Positions 1 to 5,981 of a stretch of DNA of 6,312 bases are shown piece after piece. Below the pieces are notes generated by a model. That model did not search any database and had not been told where the DNA came from. It worked only from the letters and a program-made list of their open reading frames with translations. The stretch lies in assembly GCA_014729375.1 (NCBI GenBank), contig WJKA01000500.1:1-6312 (forward strand). The letters are read 5' to 3'. Numbering within the stretch: the first letter of the stretch is position 1; each line of letters opens with the position of its first letter. The DNA comes from Chitinivibrionales bacterium (GTDB lineage Bacteria > Fibrobacterota > Chitinivibrionia > Chitinivibrionales > WJKA01). Both the position numbers and the translations under genes were made by a program.

Positions 1-392
1 AGCGGGGCATGGAGATTGCGGCAAAAAACGGATTGATTCTTGTCGATACAAAATATGAACTGGGCACCGACAGCAACGGCGAGATTGTGCTCATTGATGA
101 GATACACACTCCTGATTCTTCACGATACTGGATTGCCGATTCCTATGAAGAGCGGTTTTCTCAGGGCAAGGAGCCGGAAAATATCGACAAAGAATTCCTG
201 CGGCTCTGGTTCAAGGAACATTGCAATCCTTATGAAGACGAGGTGCTTCCGCCTGCGCCCGAAGAGCTTGTTGTCGAGCTTTCCTCCCGGTATATTCAGC
301 TTTATGAGATGATTACGGGCTTGTCTTTTGAGATTCAGGAGGACATTCCTGTCAAAGAACGCCTGAAAAAAAATCTGAACAAGGAGTTTTAA
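1..392 (+). CDS. purC: SAICAR synthetase PurC, C-terminal part (5' end outside window)
   Basis: Phosphoribosylaminoimidazole-succinocarboxamide synthase joins aspartate to CAIR with ATP in cytoplasmic de novo purine synthesis. The reading frame is open from the first base (first full codon at 3, reading R-G-M-E-I-A), so the ATG at 9 is internal and the gene is truncated by the window edge. About 129 codons are visible. The strongest signature is GLILVDTKYELG followed by IDEIHTPDSSRYW, which are the family's late ATP/substrate-site motifs. The TPDSSRYW wording is that of the longer (about 290-310 residue, yeast Ade1-like) SAICAR synthetases rather than the short E. coli form; this is from family knowledge. 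The acidic helical tail ends in a lysine-rich stretch (KERLKKNLNKEF). The stop codon TAA (390-392) shares its last A with the ATG of the next gene, so the two are probably cotranscribed and translationally coupled. No other family fits this motif pair. Confidence 0.95.
   Translation, partial: RGMEIAAKNGLILVDTKYELGTDSNGEIVLIDEIHTPDSSRYWIADSYEERFSQGKEPENIDKEFLRLWFKEHCNPYEDEVLPPAPEELVVELSSRYIQLYEMITGLSFEIQEDIPVKERLKKNLNKEF
381..386 (+). promoter_or_regulatory. Shine-Dalgarno site for glyQS
   Basis: AAGGAG lies five bases before the ATG at 392 and inside the last codons of purC. It is the clearest ribosome binding site in the window and fixes the glyQS start at the TAATG overlap. Confidence 0.8.
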
Positions 393-1717
393 TGCCCGAC
401 ACCAGAAATGACTTGATGACAACGATTGTATCCCTTTGTAAAAGAAGGGGATTTATATTCCAATCGAGCGAGATTTACGACGGTCTCAACAGTTGCTGGG
501 ACTACGGTCCTCTGGGGGTTGAGCTGAAGCGGAATGTCAAGGAAGCATGGTGGAAAGCCATGGTCACGACCCGCCGCGACATTGTGGGTCAGGATGCTTC
601 GATTTTAATGCACCCCCGGGTGTGGGAGGCTTCAGGGCACCTTCAGGGATTCACCGATCCGCTGGTGGACTGCAGGGAGTGCAGGTCGCGGTTCCGCGCG
701 GACCATCTTGAGGACACAAAAACCTGCCCGAAATGCGGCGGCGAGCTGACCGACGCGCGGAAATTCAATCTCATGTTCAAGACATTCATGGGGCCGGTCG
801 AGGACCGTTCGGCAACCGTGTACCTTCGCCCGGAGACCGCACAGGGCATTTTTGTCAATTTTCTCAATGTCCAGCAGGCCTCGCGGCTGAAATTGCCGTT
901 CGGGATCGCCCAGACAGGAAAAAGCTTCCGCAACGAAATCACGCCCGGCAATTTTACCTACCGCACCCGGGAGTTCGAACAGATGGAGATGGAGTTTTTC
1001 TGTTACCCTCAGGACGACGAGCACTGGTATGAGTACTGGAAAAACGAGCGGTTCAACTGGTATATCAAAAACGGCATTCGCAACGAAAACCTGCGCCTGC
1101 GCGACCATGAAAAAGACGAACTTGCTCATTATGCAAAAGCGTGCGTTGATGTCGAGTATAAATTCCCGTTCGGGTGGAACGAGCTTGAGGGGATTGCCAA
1201 CCGCACCGATTTCGATCTTAAAAAGCACAGCGAGTTCAGCGGCAAAACGCTTGCGATTTTCGATGAGGAAAGTAAGCAGCATATTTTCCCGTATGTTATC
1301 GAGCCGGCGGCAGGGGCCGACCGGGCCACCCTGGCGTTTCTTGTGGATGCCTATGCTGTTGAGGGTGAAGGGAAAAACAAGCGGACCATTTTACGGTTTC
1401 ATCCCGCGCTTTCGCCGATAAAAGCGGCCGTACTGCCGCTTGTTAAACGTGACGGCATGCCGGAAAAGGCGGAAAAAATATACAACGATATCCTCGACAA
1501 CGGCATTGCAACATTTCTGGACATCAATTTATCCATAGGCCGTCGCTACGCGCGCCAGGATGAAGCCGGGACCCCGTACTGCATTACTGTCGACAGCCAG
1601 TCCATGGAAGACGATACGGTCACGATCCGTCGCCGCGATAACCGGGAACAGTTCCGGGTCAATGCCGGGTCCGCGGTGGAACAAATCAGAAAAGAGCTCA
1701 AAGAAGCGGGGGCATAA
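392..1717 (+). CDS. glyQS: Glycine--tRNA ligase, homodimeric (alpha2) class II type
   Basis: Charges tRNA-Gly with glycine in the cytoplasm. At 441 residues it matches the single-chain dimeric bacterial/archaeal/eukaryotic type (also named glyS), not the separate alpha and beta subunits of E. coli. The N-terminal catalytic region holds GLNSCWDYGPLG (31-42) and HPRVWEASGH (74-83). A four-cysteine knuckle, C94-x2-C97 with C112-x2-C115, is expected to bind zinc. RPETAQGIF lies at 146-154, class II motif 2 (FRNEITP) at 179-185, and motif 3 (GADRATLAF, with the ATP-binding Arg) at 308-316. From about 337 (HPALSPIKAAVLPL) to the end is the anticodon-binding alpha/beta domain. All expected motifs are present and the frame is intact. 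The start is set by the AAGGAG just upstream and the overlap with purC. The stop overlaps the ddl ATG by one base (TAATG). Glycine is also used by purine synthesis, a loose thematic link with purC, but this may be coincidence. Confidence 0.97.
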   Translation: MPDTRNDLMTTIVSLCKRRGFIFQSSEIYDGLNSCWDYGPLGVELKRNVKEAWWKAMVTTRRDIVGQDASILMHPRVWEASGHLQGFTDPLVDCRECRSRFRADHLEDTKTCPKCGGELTDARKFNLMFKTFMGPVEDRSATVYLRPETAQGIFVNFLNVQQASRLKLPFGIAQTGKSFRNEITPGNFTYRTREFEQMEMEFFCYPQDDEHWYEYWKNERFNWYIKNGIRNENLRLRDHEKDELAHYAKACVDVEYKFPFGWNELEGIANRTDFDLKKHSEFSGKTLAIFDEESKQHIFPYVIEPAAGADRATLAFLVDAYAVEGEGKNKRTILRFHPALSPIKAAVLPLVKRDGMPEKAEKIYNDILDNGIATFLDINLSIGRRYARQDEAGTPYCITVDSQSMEDDTVTIRRRDNREQFRVNAGSAVEQIRKELKEAGA

Positions 1718-2754
1718 TGATACAGGTCAATGTTGTCATGGGCGGCCCGTCCGTCGAACATGAAATATCCCTTTTGACCGGAAGAGAAGTGCTCCGTCAT
1801 CTTGACAAACAAAAATATCGCGGCCGCGCGGTTGTCGTCTCAATGAATATGGAGTTCTATATCTCCTGCGATGATGCTGAAATCCCTGCCCCCGAAACGC
1901 TGTCCGGTCCCGGAAAAAGCCCGGTGTTCGAAGGGCCGTTTCCGCCGTATTCATCACCTGCGGTCTGGGATAACTGCGACATTGCCTTTATTGGACTCCA
2001 TGGTTCATTCGGCGAGGACGGCATATTCCAGGGATACCTGGATACACTGAAAATACCCTATACAGGATCAGGCGTCTTTGCCAGTGCTGTTGCCATGAAT
2101 AAAATAGCCTCAAAAAGGATTTTCGAGCAGAACGGCCTGCAAACGCCGCCATACTCTATCTATGGCAAATCCAATCCGGGATCAACCGTGGAATCCATTG
2201 CCGACGAGCGCGGTTTTCCCTGTTTTGTCAAATGTCCTCAATCGGGATCAAGCAGGCTGATAGGAAAGGCCGATACCACCGCCGAACTTCGCAAGCTTCT
2301 TGAACAATTCGAGCATGAGGCCGACGACATACTGGTGGAATCGGCAATTGAGGGCGTTGAACTGTCTTGCCCGGTCCTTGAAGATACTACCGGTGTGCCC
2401 CGGGCGCTTCCCCCGGTAGAAATCAGGCCGAAAAATTCGGCCTTTTTTGATTTCGATGCGAAGTATACGGATAATGCCTGCGATGAAATAGTGCCAGCAC
2501 CACAGCCTGAGGGCCTTATCAAAGAAGTAAAAAATGCAGCGCTCCGCGCCCATAAGGTACTTTCCTGTGCCTGCGTTTCCCGCACTGACATGATCGCCAA
2601 CGATCAGGGGCTTTTTGTACTCGAACTGAATTCACTCCCCGGCCTGACGCCGAACTCGCTTGTACCGAAATCATTTGCAGGTGAAGGCGGTACCTATGGG
2701 CAAATGCTGGATATTATCCTGCAACGGTCCCTGAACCTGAGAAAACGCCAATGA
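1717..2754 (+). CDS. ddl: D-alanine--D-alanine ligase (variant ATP loop)
   Basis: ATP-grasp ligase that makes the D-Ala-D-Ala dipeptide for peptidoglycan precursors. Its 345 residues are near the usual 300-370. Visible landmarks: GGPSVEHEIS (9-18; E14 matches the catalytic Glu of DdlB), HGSFGEDGIFQG (95-106), K129, K172, S178 in G-S-S, LVESAIEGVEL (206-216), and F-D-F-D-A-K-Y (244-250). Y250 keeps the Tyr typical of D-Ala:D-Ala ligases, where VanA-type D-lactate ligases have His. The metal ligands are D291 (RTD), E303 and N305, followed by LPGLTPNSLVPK. Two departures from the consensus stand out. The usual M-D-K is M-N-K (127-129), and the ATP-capping loop reads VKCPQSGSSRLIGK instead of the usual V-K-P...G-S-S-V-G. 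The frame is intact and the rest of the active site is kept, so it is probably functional. The start ATG overlaps the glyQS stop and has only a weak purine-rich site upstream; the end overlaps tsaB by four bases (ATGA). A terminator-like hairpin lies inside this gene (2425-2448). Confidence 0.94.
   Translation: MIQVNVVMGGPSVEHEISLLTGREVLRHLDKQKYRGRAVVVSMNMEFYISCDDAEIPAPETLSGPGKSPVFEGPFPPYSSPAVWDNCDIAFIGLHGSFGEDGIFQGYLDTLKIPYTGSGVFASAVAMNKIASKRIFEQNGLQTPPYSIYGKSNPGSTVESIADERGFPCFVKCPQSGSSRLIGKADTTAELRKLLEQFEHEADDILVESAIEGVELSCPVLEDTTGVPRALPPVEIRPKNSAFFDFDAKYTDNACDEIVPAPQPEGLIKEVKNAALRAHKVLSCACVSRTDMIANDQGLFVLELNSLPGLTPNSLVPKSFAGEGGTYGQMLDIILQRSLNLRKRQ
2387..2419 (+). repeat. Inverted repeat inside ddl, just upstream of the terminator-like hairpin
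   Basis: CTACCGG (2387-2393) and CCGGTAG (2413-2419) are perfect reverse complements separated by 19 GC-rich bases that include CCCGGG. The right arm ends five bases before the 2425-2448 hairpin, so in an untranslated RNA the two could stack. It lies in coding sequence, and chance is possible. Confidence 0.45.
2425..2448 (+). terminator. Intrinsic-terminator-like hairpin inside the ddl coding region
   Basis: AGGCCGAA (2425-2432) pairs perfectly with TTCGGCCT (2436-2443) across an AAA loop. The GC core is GGCCG/CGGCC, and the T tract runs 2443-2448 before a G. This is the standard form of a Rho-independent terminator on the + strand, yet it sits about 300 bases before the end of ddl and encodes R-P-K-N-S-A-F-F. 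Active translation should normally prevent it from folding, so if it works at all it would act when ddl is poorly translated. It may equally be a by-product of the encoded residues. Confidence 0.45.
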
Positions 2755-3431
2755 GCTGGATACTTGGAATCGACACATCCTCAGTCGAACTTGGCATTGG
2801 TCTTATCAAAGACGGCGAGAATGTCTCGTCGTTCTCCCGATACGTGCGCAATTCTCACGCCGAATCCATTGCAGCGGGAATCGGTTTTATCCTGAAAAAC
2901 GCGCGGGTCGCTTCTCAGGATATCGAGAAAATCGCTGTTGCTGTGGGCCCCGGTTCATTCACCGGCCTCCGGATCGGAATTTCTTTTGTCAAGGGCTTCT
3001 GCCTCGACACGCCAACGGCCATCCTGCCGGTGTCTTCACTGGAAAGCGTGGCAATCGGATCGAACATACGAAATCAACCGGTCGTAATTGCATTTGATGC
3101 ACGTCGAAACAACATTTTCTGGGCCCGGTTCAGGGTTGATACAAATGCGTGCATCAGGGAAACCGCCGATACGTGCAGTCCGGTTGATGAATTCAAATCG
3201 GCCATAACCGAGCGTGATGTTGTCATTACCGATACATTAGGATACACTAAAAGCATGGTTTTCGATTTTCTGAAAAAACGAGACCCGGCATATTCGGTTG
3301 ACGAATATCCAATACAGCGGGGGCTGGCGTGTGCACGCAAAGCATTGTATTCATCCGGACATGCCGAATCCTTTACAAAGATCGATGACCTTTCTCCCCG
3401 CTATTTGACAAAAGCATACGCGGGTACCTGA
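2751..3431 (+). CDS. tsaB: tRNA threonylcarbamoyladenosine biosynthesis protein TsaB
   Basis: TsaB (YeaZ) is the ASKHA-fold partner of TsaD and, with TsaE, transfers threonylcarbamoyl to A37 of ANN-decoding tRNAs to give t6A in the cytoplasm. The 226-residue length is typical. The N-terminus MSWILGIDTSS is the family's phosphate-1 strand. N-S-H-A-E (34-38) is at the place of the usual S-x-x-H-S/A-E. The hallmark GPGSFTGLRIG is at 66-76, D-A-R-R (116-119) corresponds to the conserved D-A-R-R-x-E/N-V-Y stretch, and the C-terminus carries LSPRYLTKAYA (214-224), close to the common P-x-Y-L-R ending. The ATG shares ATGA with the ddl stop and has no strong ribosome site, which suggests translation coupled to ddl. 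No tsaD, tsaE or tsaC is in the window, so the partners are elsewhere. Confidence 0.95.
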   Translation: MSWILGIDTSSVELGIGLIKDGENVSSFSRYVRNSHAESIAAGIGFILKNARVASQDIEKIAVAVGPGSFTGLRIGISFVKGFCLDTPTAILPVSSLESVAIGSNIRNQPVVIAFDARRNNIFWARFRVDTNACIRETADTCSPVDEFKSAITERDVVITDTLGYTKSMVFDFLKKRDPAYSVDEYPIQRGLACARKALYSSGHAESFTKIDDLSPRYLTKAYAGT

Positions 3432-3447
3432 TGGTCCCGCTGCCGCA

Positions 3448-3462
3448 GCACTGAAGCAGTGC
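3448..3462 (+). repeat. Short hairpin in the tsaB-phosphatase gap
   Basis: GCACTG and CAGTGC are perfect arms around an AAG loop. No T run follows (the next bases are CGGTCTC), so it is not a convincing terminator. It could be an RNA stability or processing element, or the half-sites of a small operator. It lies 19 bases before the phosphatase start. Confidence 0.35.
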
Positions 3463-3469
3463 CGGTCTC

Positions 3470-3473
3470 AGGA
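3470..3473 (+). promoter_or_regulatory. Shine-Dalgarno site for the sensor phosphatase
   Basis: AGGA with an eight-base spacer before the ATG at 3482. It supports that start, which also gives the protein an N-terminal membrane segment. Confidence 0.6.
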
Positions 3474-3481
3474 ATTAAACT

Positions 3482-4750
3482 ATGCAGACTTTACTGATGA
3501 TTTTTCCCTGGATTTTACTCCTTGCATGTATCGGGGTCCTGCTTTTCATATATAAAAAATATCCGGTTCACCTTATTGTTAAAAGCAAGACCCACCTGCA
3601 GTCCACGTTCGATTCGATTGACGACCCCCTTGCCATAATCGACAGCAATTATACCATCCTCCGCACCAACCGGGCATATACCGGCCTGGTGGGCAAAACA
3701 TTCTGGGATGTTCTCGGGCATACGTGCTACAAGATACTTCGCAACCGTGAAGAGCCCTGCCTCGACTGCAAAATGAAGCAGGTTACCGCCTACGGAAGAA
3801 AGCAAATCAGCGAACGCTCACCGCATCCGCGTCAGCCTAACGACGGAATTATTTCGTTGACATTTTATCCATTTAGCGACATCGGCTCATCCGGGGATGC
3901 AATTGTCGAGCATATTCGCAATATCACCGAGCTCGAACGGCTGAAAGGTAATCTTGAAGAACAAAATGCCGCACTGGCCCGGACAACCGACCGGCTCCAG
4001 GAAGCACATGACCGTACCAATGAAGAACTCAGCCTTGCCCGTCAGATCCAACTCGGCATAATGCCGCGGACCATACCGAAAATCAATGGCCTGAAAATCG
4101 CTGCAACATACCATCCGGTGGAAAGCGTCGGCGGCGACCTGTATGATTTTATTCAATTCTCCGACACAAAAATCGGCGTCTTTATCGGCGATGCCTCGGG
4201 CCACGGTCTTGCATCATCTTTTATCGGCACAATCTCCAAAATTGTACTCTACAACCACACGAAAGCAGAAATGCCGGCAAGCGAACTCCTGGACAGAATG
4301 AATAAGGACCTGATGTATAACATTAATACCGGACATTATGTCACAAGCTTCTGGGGTGTTATCGATCTTGCCGATAATTCCATTACCTATGCCCGTGCAG
4401 GACACCCGAAACCTGTGGTAATCAGCGAACATCAGAATGTGCACATTCTCAATGCTTCGGGTACATTTATCGGTATTATCGATGATCCGAAATACGAGCA
4501 GAAAAAACACCATTTCCGGAAAGGCGACCGCCTTTATATTTTTACCGATGGTATCTATGAAATAATGGGAGAACAATCCGAGGCCCGCAAGGGGGTTTTA
4601 GGATACAAAAAATTCCAGGAAATACTTGTGTCCTGCAACCAGCTCCCCTTTGAAAAGGTAATTCCCGGAATCGAGCAGCAGCTCTGCCAGTATACGTACG
4701 AAGACGATTATACACTGATTGTCATTGAGATTACCCGGAATCCCGGCTGA
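3482..4750 (+). CDS. Membrane-anchored PAS sensor with PP2C/SpoIIE-type (RsbU-like) serine phosphatase domain
   Basis: Predicted sensor phosphatase of 422 residues. Residues about 3-24 form one hydrophobic membrane helix followed by Y-K-K and further lysines, so the rest should face the cytoplasm. A PAS domain follows (about 37-150), starting S-T-F-D-S-I-D-D-P-L-A-I-I-D and containing C82, C93 and C96 in a C-x10-C-x2-C pattern (TCYK...EPCLDC). Residues about 148-195 are a charged coiled-coil or signalling helix that ends in the RsbU-like LARQIQLGIMP. The phosphatase domain (about 200-417) carries SVGGDLYDF (215-223; D219, D222), GDASGHGLA (236-244), AGHP (306-309), F-T-D-G (354-357; D356) and E-D-D-Y-T-L (407-412). 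These are the metal-binding acidic residues expected of an active Mn/Mg PP2C-type enzyme. In known systems such proteins dephosphorylate anti-sigma-factor antagonists (STAS proteins) to release a sigma factor. No antagonist, anti-sigma kinase or sigma factor is visible here, so the target is unknown. It is 50 bases after tsaB and could be in the same transcript. Confidence 0.92.
   Translation: MQTLLMIFPWILLLACIGVLLFIYKKYPVHLIVKSKTHLQSTFDSIDDPLAIIDSNYTILRTNRAYTGLVGKTFWDVLGHTCYKILRNREEPCLDCKMKQVTAYGRKQISERSPHPRQPNDGIISLTFYPFSDIGSSGDAIVEHIRNITELERLKGNLEEQNAALARTTDRLQEAHDRTNEELSLARQIQLGIMPRTIPKINGLKIAATYHPVESVGGDLYDFIQFSDTKIGVFIGDASGHGLASSFIGTISKIVLYNHTKAEMPASELLDRMNKDLMYNINTGHYVTSFWGVIDLADNSITYARAGHPKPVVISEHQNVHILNASGTFIGIIDDPKYEQKKHHFRKGDRLYIFTDGIYEIMGEQSEARKGVLGYKKFQEILVSCNQLPFEKVIPGIEQQLCQYTYEDDYTLIVIEITRNPG
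4520..4543 (+). repeat. Hairpin with nearby T tract inside the phosphatase gene
   Basis: AAAGGC (4520-4525) and GCCTTT (4530-4535) pair around GACC, and ATATTTTT follows. It resembles a weak terminator, but the T tract is interrupted and the site falls in the conserved K-G-D-R-L-Y-I-F-T-D-G coding stretch, so it is probably a coincidence of coding. Confidence 0.25.
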
Positions 4751-4787
4751 TTCGCCACCCCGCGGACATGTTTTATTTTCCTGTTCA

Positions 4788-5981
4788 ATGAAAATGTACT
4801 GTTTCCCACTTATTTTTCTTCTGTGCTTTTCAGTCTCTGTTTCCGGAGACTCGACCTTCATCGAGCCGGCACAATCAGCCGCCCCGTTGACCCCCGGTTC
4901 TGTATCAGACAGTATAGACACTGCCGAACCGTCCGACAGTGCCCGCTTACTCCGGGATACAACAGCATCTCCAGAGGCGGACACGCCGGCTGAGAGAGCC
5001 CTTCCGGACAGCACAGCGGTGTCGCCCCTTCCGGAGATACCAGACAGTACGCGGGAAAAATCTCTGTGGAACGACATCGATACCAGCTACCGGTTTTATC
5101 ATTCACCCTACTGGGGGTTCGGGCTGGGGTGGACGCTCGGCGCGTTTCCGCTGTTTGACATGTGGAACCGCGGCTTACCGTCGATGCTTTCTGATTTCGG
5201 TATTGATTCGAAAATTCCTCGCGCGGATTTCATACCTGCGGCCGCAGATACGGATACGGTTACGATTACCTACACGGTCCAGGAGGAACCAAGTGATTAT
5301 CATATTTACTTTCCGCTCATGGTTTCATTCTCGCCACGCGTTGACTCAACACACCGGCTGAGCATTGAAACATCACTGTTTCTGCTTCGCAAATCCCTGA
5401 TATCATCGTTTCAGGATGACTCTCTTACCAACCGCGTCGACATCAACCATTCACTTATGTATGTATCCCTGACACTGGGCGCCCAGTACAGCCATGCACT
5501 ACCGGAGCGATATTTCAGAGTCGACGGCGTTGAGCAGACATTTCTGAATGCGGCGGTCTTTGCCACGCCGTTGATTTATACACAAACACACAGTGACATC
5601 GATACGGAGAGTACCGCGAATGATATTTTTTCATATCTTCAGAGCAGGGCATCGGTGCCATTCCCGCGATTTGAGGCCTTCGGCGGGGGCTTTTCATGGA
5701 AAATCGGTATTTCATCACTTCGTGTTTTTACTCCATCAACAGGAATCGACCTGGGATTATATTATCTTGGTCACTGGGCGGTTTTTTTTCACGGCAACGG
5801 CTCGCAACTTGAAAATGGCGACATTAATCCATCTGCTTCAAAGCCCGGTGACCATTTTTCCATGACCGCTCACCGCTTTGAAATCCGTGCGATGCTTCTT
5901 CGGGGAAAAAAGCCGCCCGCTCCACAAAAGCAGAATGCTCACTCAAATACTGCACTCGATACATCATATGAAAAGCGATAA
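4788..5981 (+). CDS. Unrecognised exported protein, possibly an outer-membrane beta-barrel
   Basis: I do not recognise the family. From the ATG at 4788 the product has 397 residues. Residues 1-20 look like a secretion signal (M-K-M, a hydrophobic core of L/I/F/C/V, then S-V-S-G with likely cleavage around 18-20). There is no clean lipobox. Residues about 21-92 form a low-complexity linker rich in Ser, Thr, Pro, Ala and Asp, with repeated P-D-S-T units (73-76 and 85-88). A Trp/Gly/aromatic stretch follows (Y-W-G-F-G-L-G-W, 108-115). From about 170 there are many alternating polar/hydrophobic strands rich in Tyr, Phe, Ser and Thr (for example 172-182, 191-200, 222-234, 298-311, 318-334, 357-371), suggesting a beta-barrel. 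The tail (372-397) is basic and polar and does not end in Phe. The frame stays open upstream to a TTG at 4719 inside the phosphatase gene, but starting at 4788 puts the signal peptide at the N-terminus. There is no clear ribosome site; an ATG at 4794 is another option. The gap from the phosphatase stop is 37 bases without a terminator. Confidence 0.8.
   Translation: MKMYCFPLIFLLCFSVSVSGDSTFIEPAQSAAPLTPGSVSDSIDTAEPSDSARLLRDTTASPEADTPAERALPDSTAVSPLPEIPDSTREKSLWNDIDTSYRFYHSPYWGFGLGWTLGAFPLFDMWNRGLPSMLSDFGIDSKIPRADFIPAAADTDTVTITYTVQEEPSDYHIYFPLMVSFSPRVDSTHRLSIETSLFLLRKSLISSFQDDSLTNRVDINHSLMYVSLTLGAQYSHALPERYFRVDGVEQTFLNAAVFATPLIYTQTHSDIDTESTANDIFSYLQSRASVPFPRFEAFGGGFSWKIGISSLRVFTPSTGIDLGLYYLGHWAVFFHGNGSQLENGDINPSASKPGDHFSMTAHRFEIRAMLLRGKKPPAPQKQNAHSNTALDTSYEKR

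Noticed and set aside
9..11. ATG at 9 as the real start of the first gene
   Set aside because: The frame is open to the window edge and residues before and after match the middle of SAICAR synthetase, so the ATG is internal.
632..1282. 216-codon open frame on the minus strand within glyQS
   Set aside because: It lies wholly antisense to a clearly recognised synthetase, matches no family I know, and is explained by the codon bias of the true gene.
1399..1426. CGCTTT...AAAGCG inverted repeat in glyQS as a terminator
   Set aside because: The stem is short with an eight-base loop, and no T tract follows.
4999..5045. Repeated CCCTTCCGGA (4999-5008 and 5036-5045) as a regulatory direct repeat
   Set aside because: Both copies are in frame and encode the repetitive L-P-D/E units of the linker, so coding repetition is enough to explain them.
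4598..5077. 159-codon minus-strand open frame across the phosphatase/exported-protein junction
   Set aside because: It is Ser/Gly/Ala-rich because it mirrors the repetitive linker on the other strand; no ribosome site or recognisable domain.
4939..5361. 140-codon overlapping + strand frame within the exported protein gene
   Set aside because: Arg-rich low-quality translation typical of an out-of-frame shadow; the signal peptide and strand pattern belong to the other frame.
5782..5789. T8 tract inside the exported protein gene as a phase-variation switch
   Set aside because: An A8 tract of the same length occurs at the end of purC (366-373) and an A7 tract near 5984-5990, so the length is not exceptional here; the tract simply encodes part of V-F-F.
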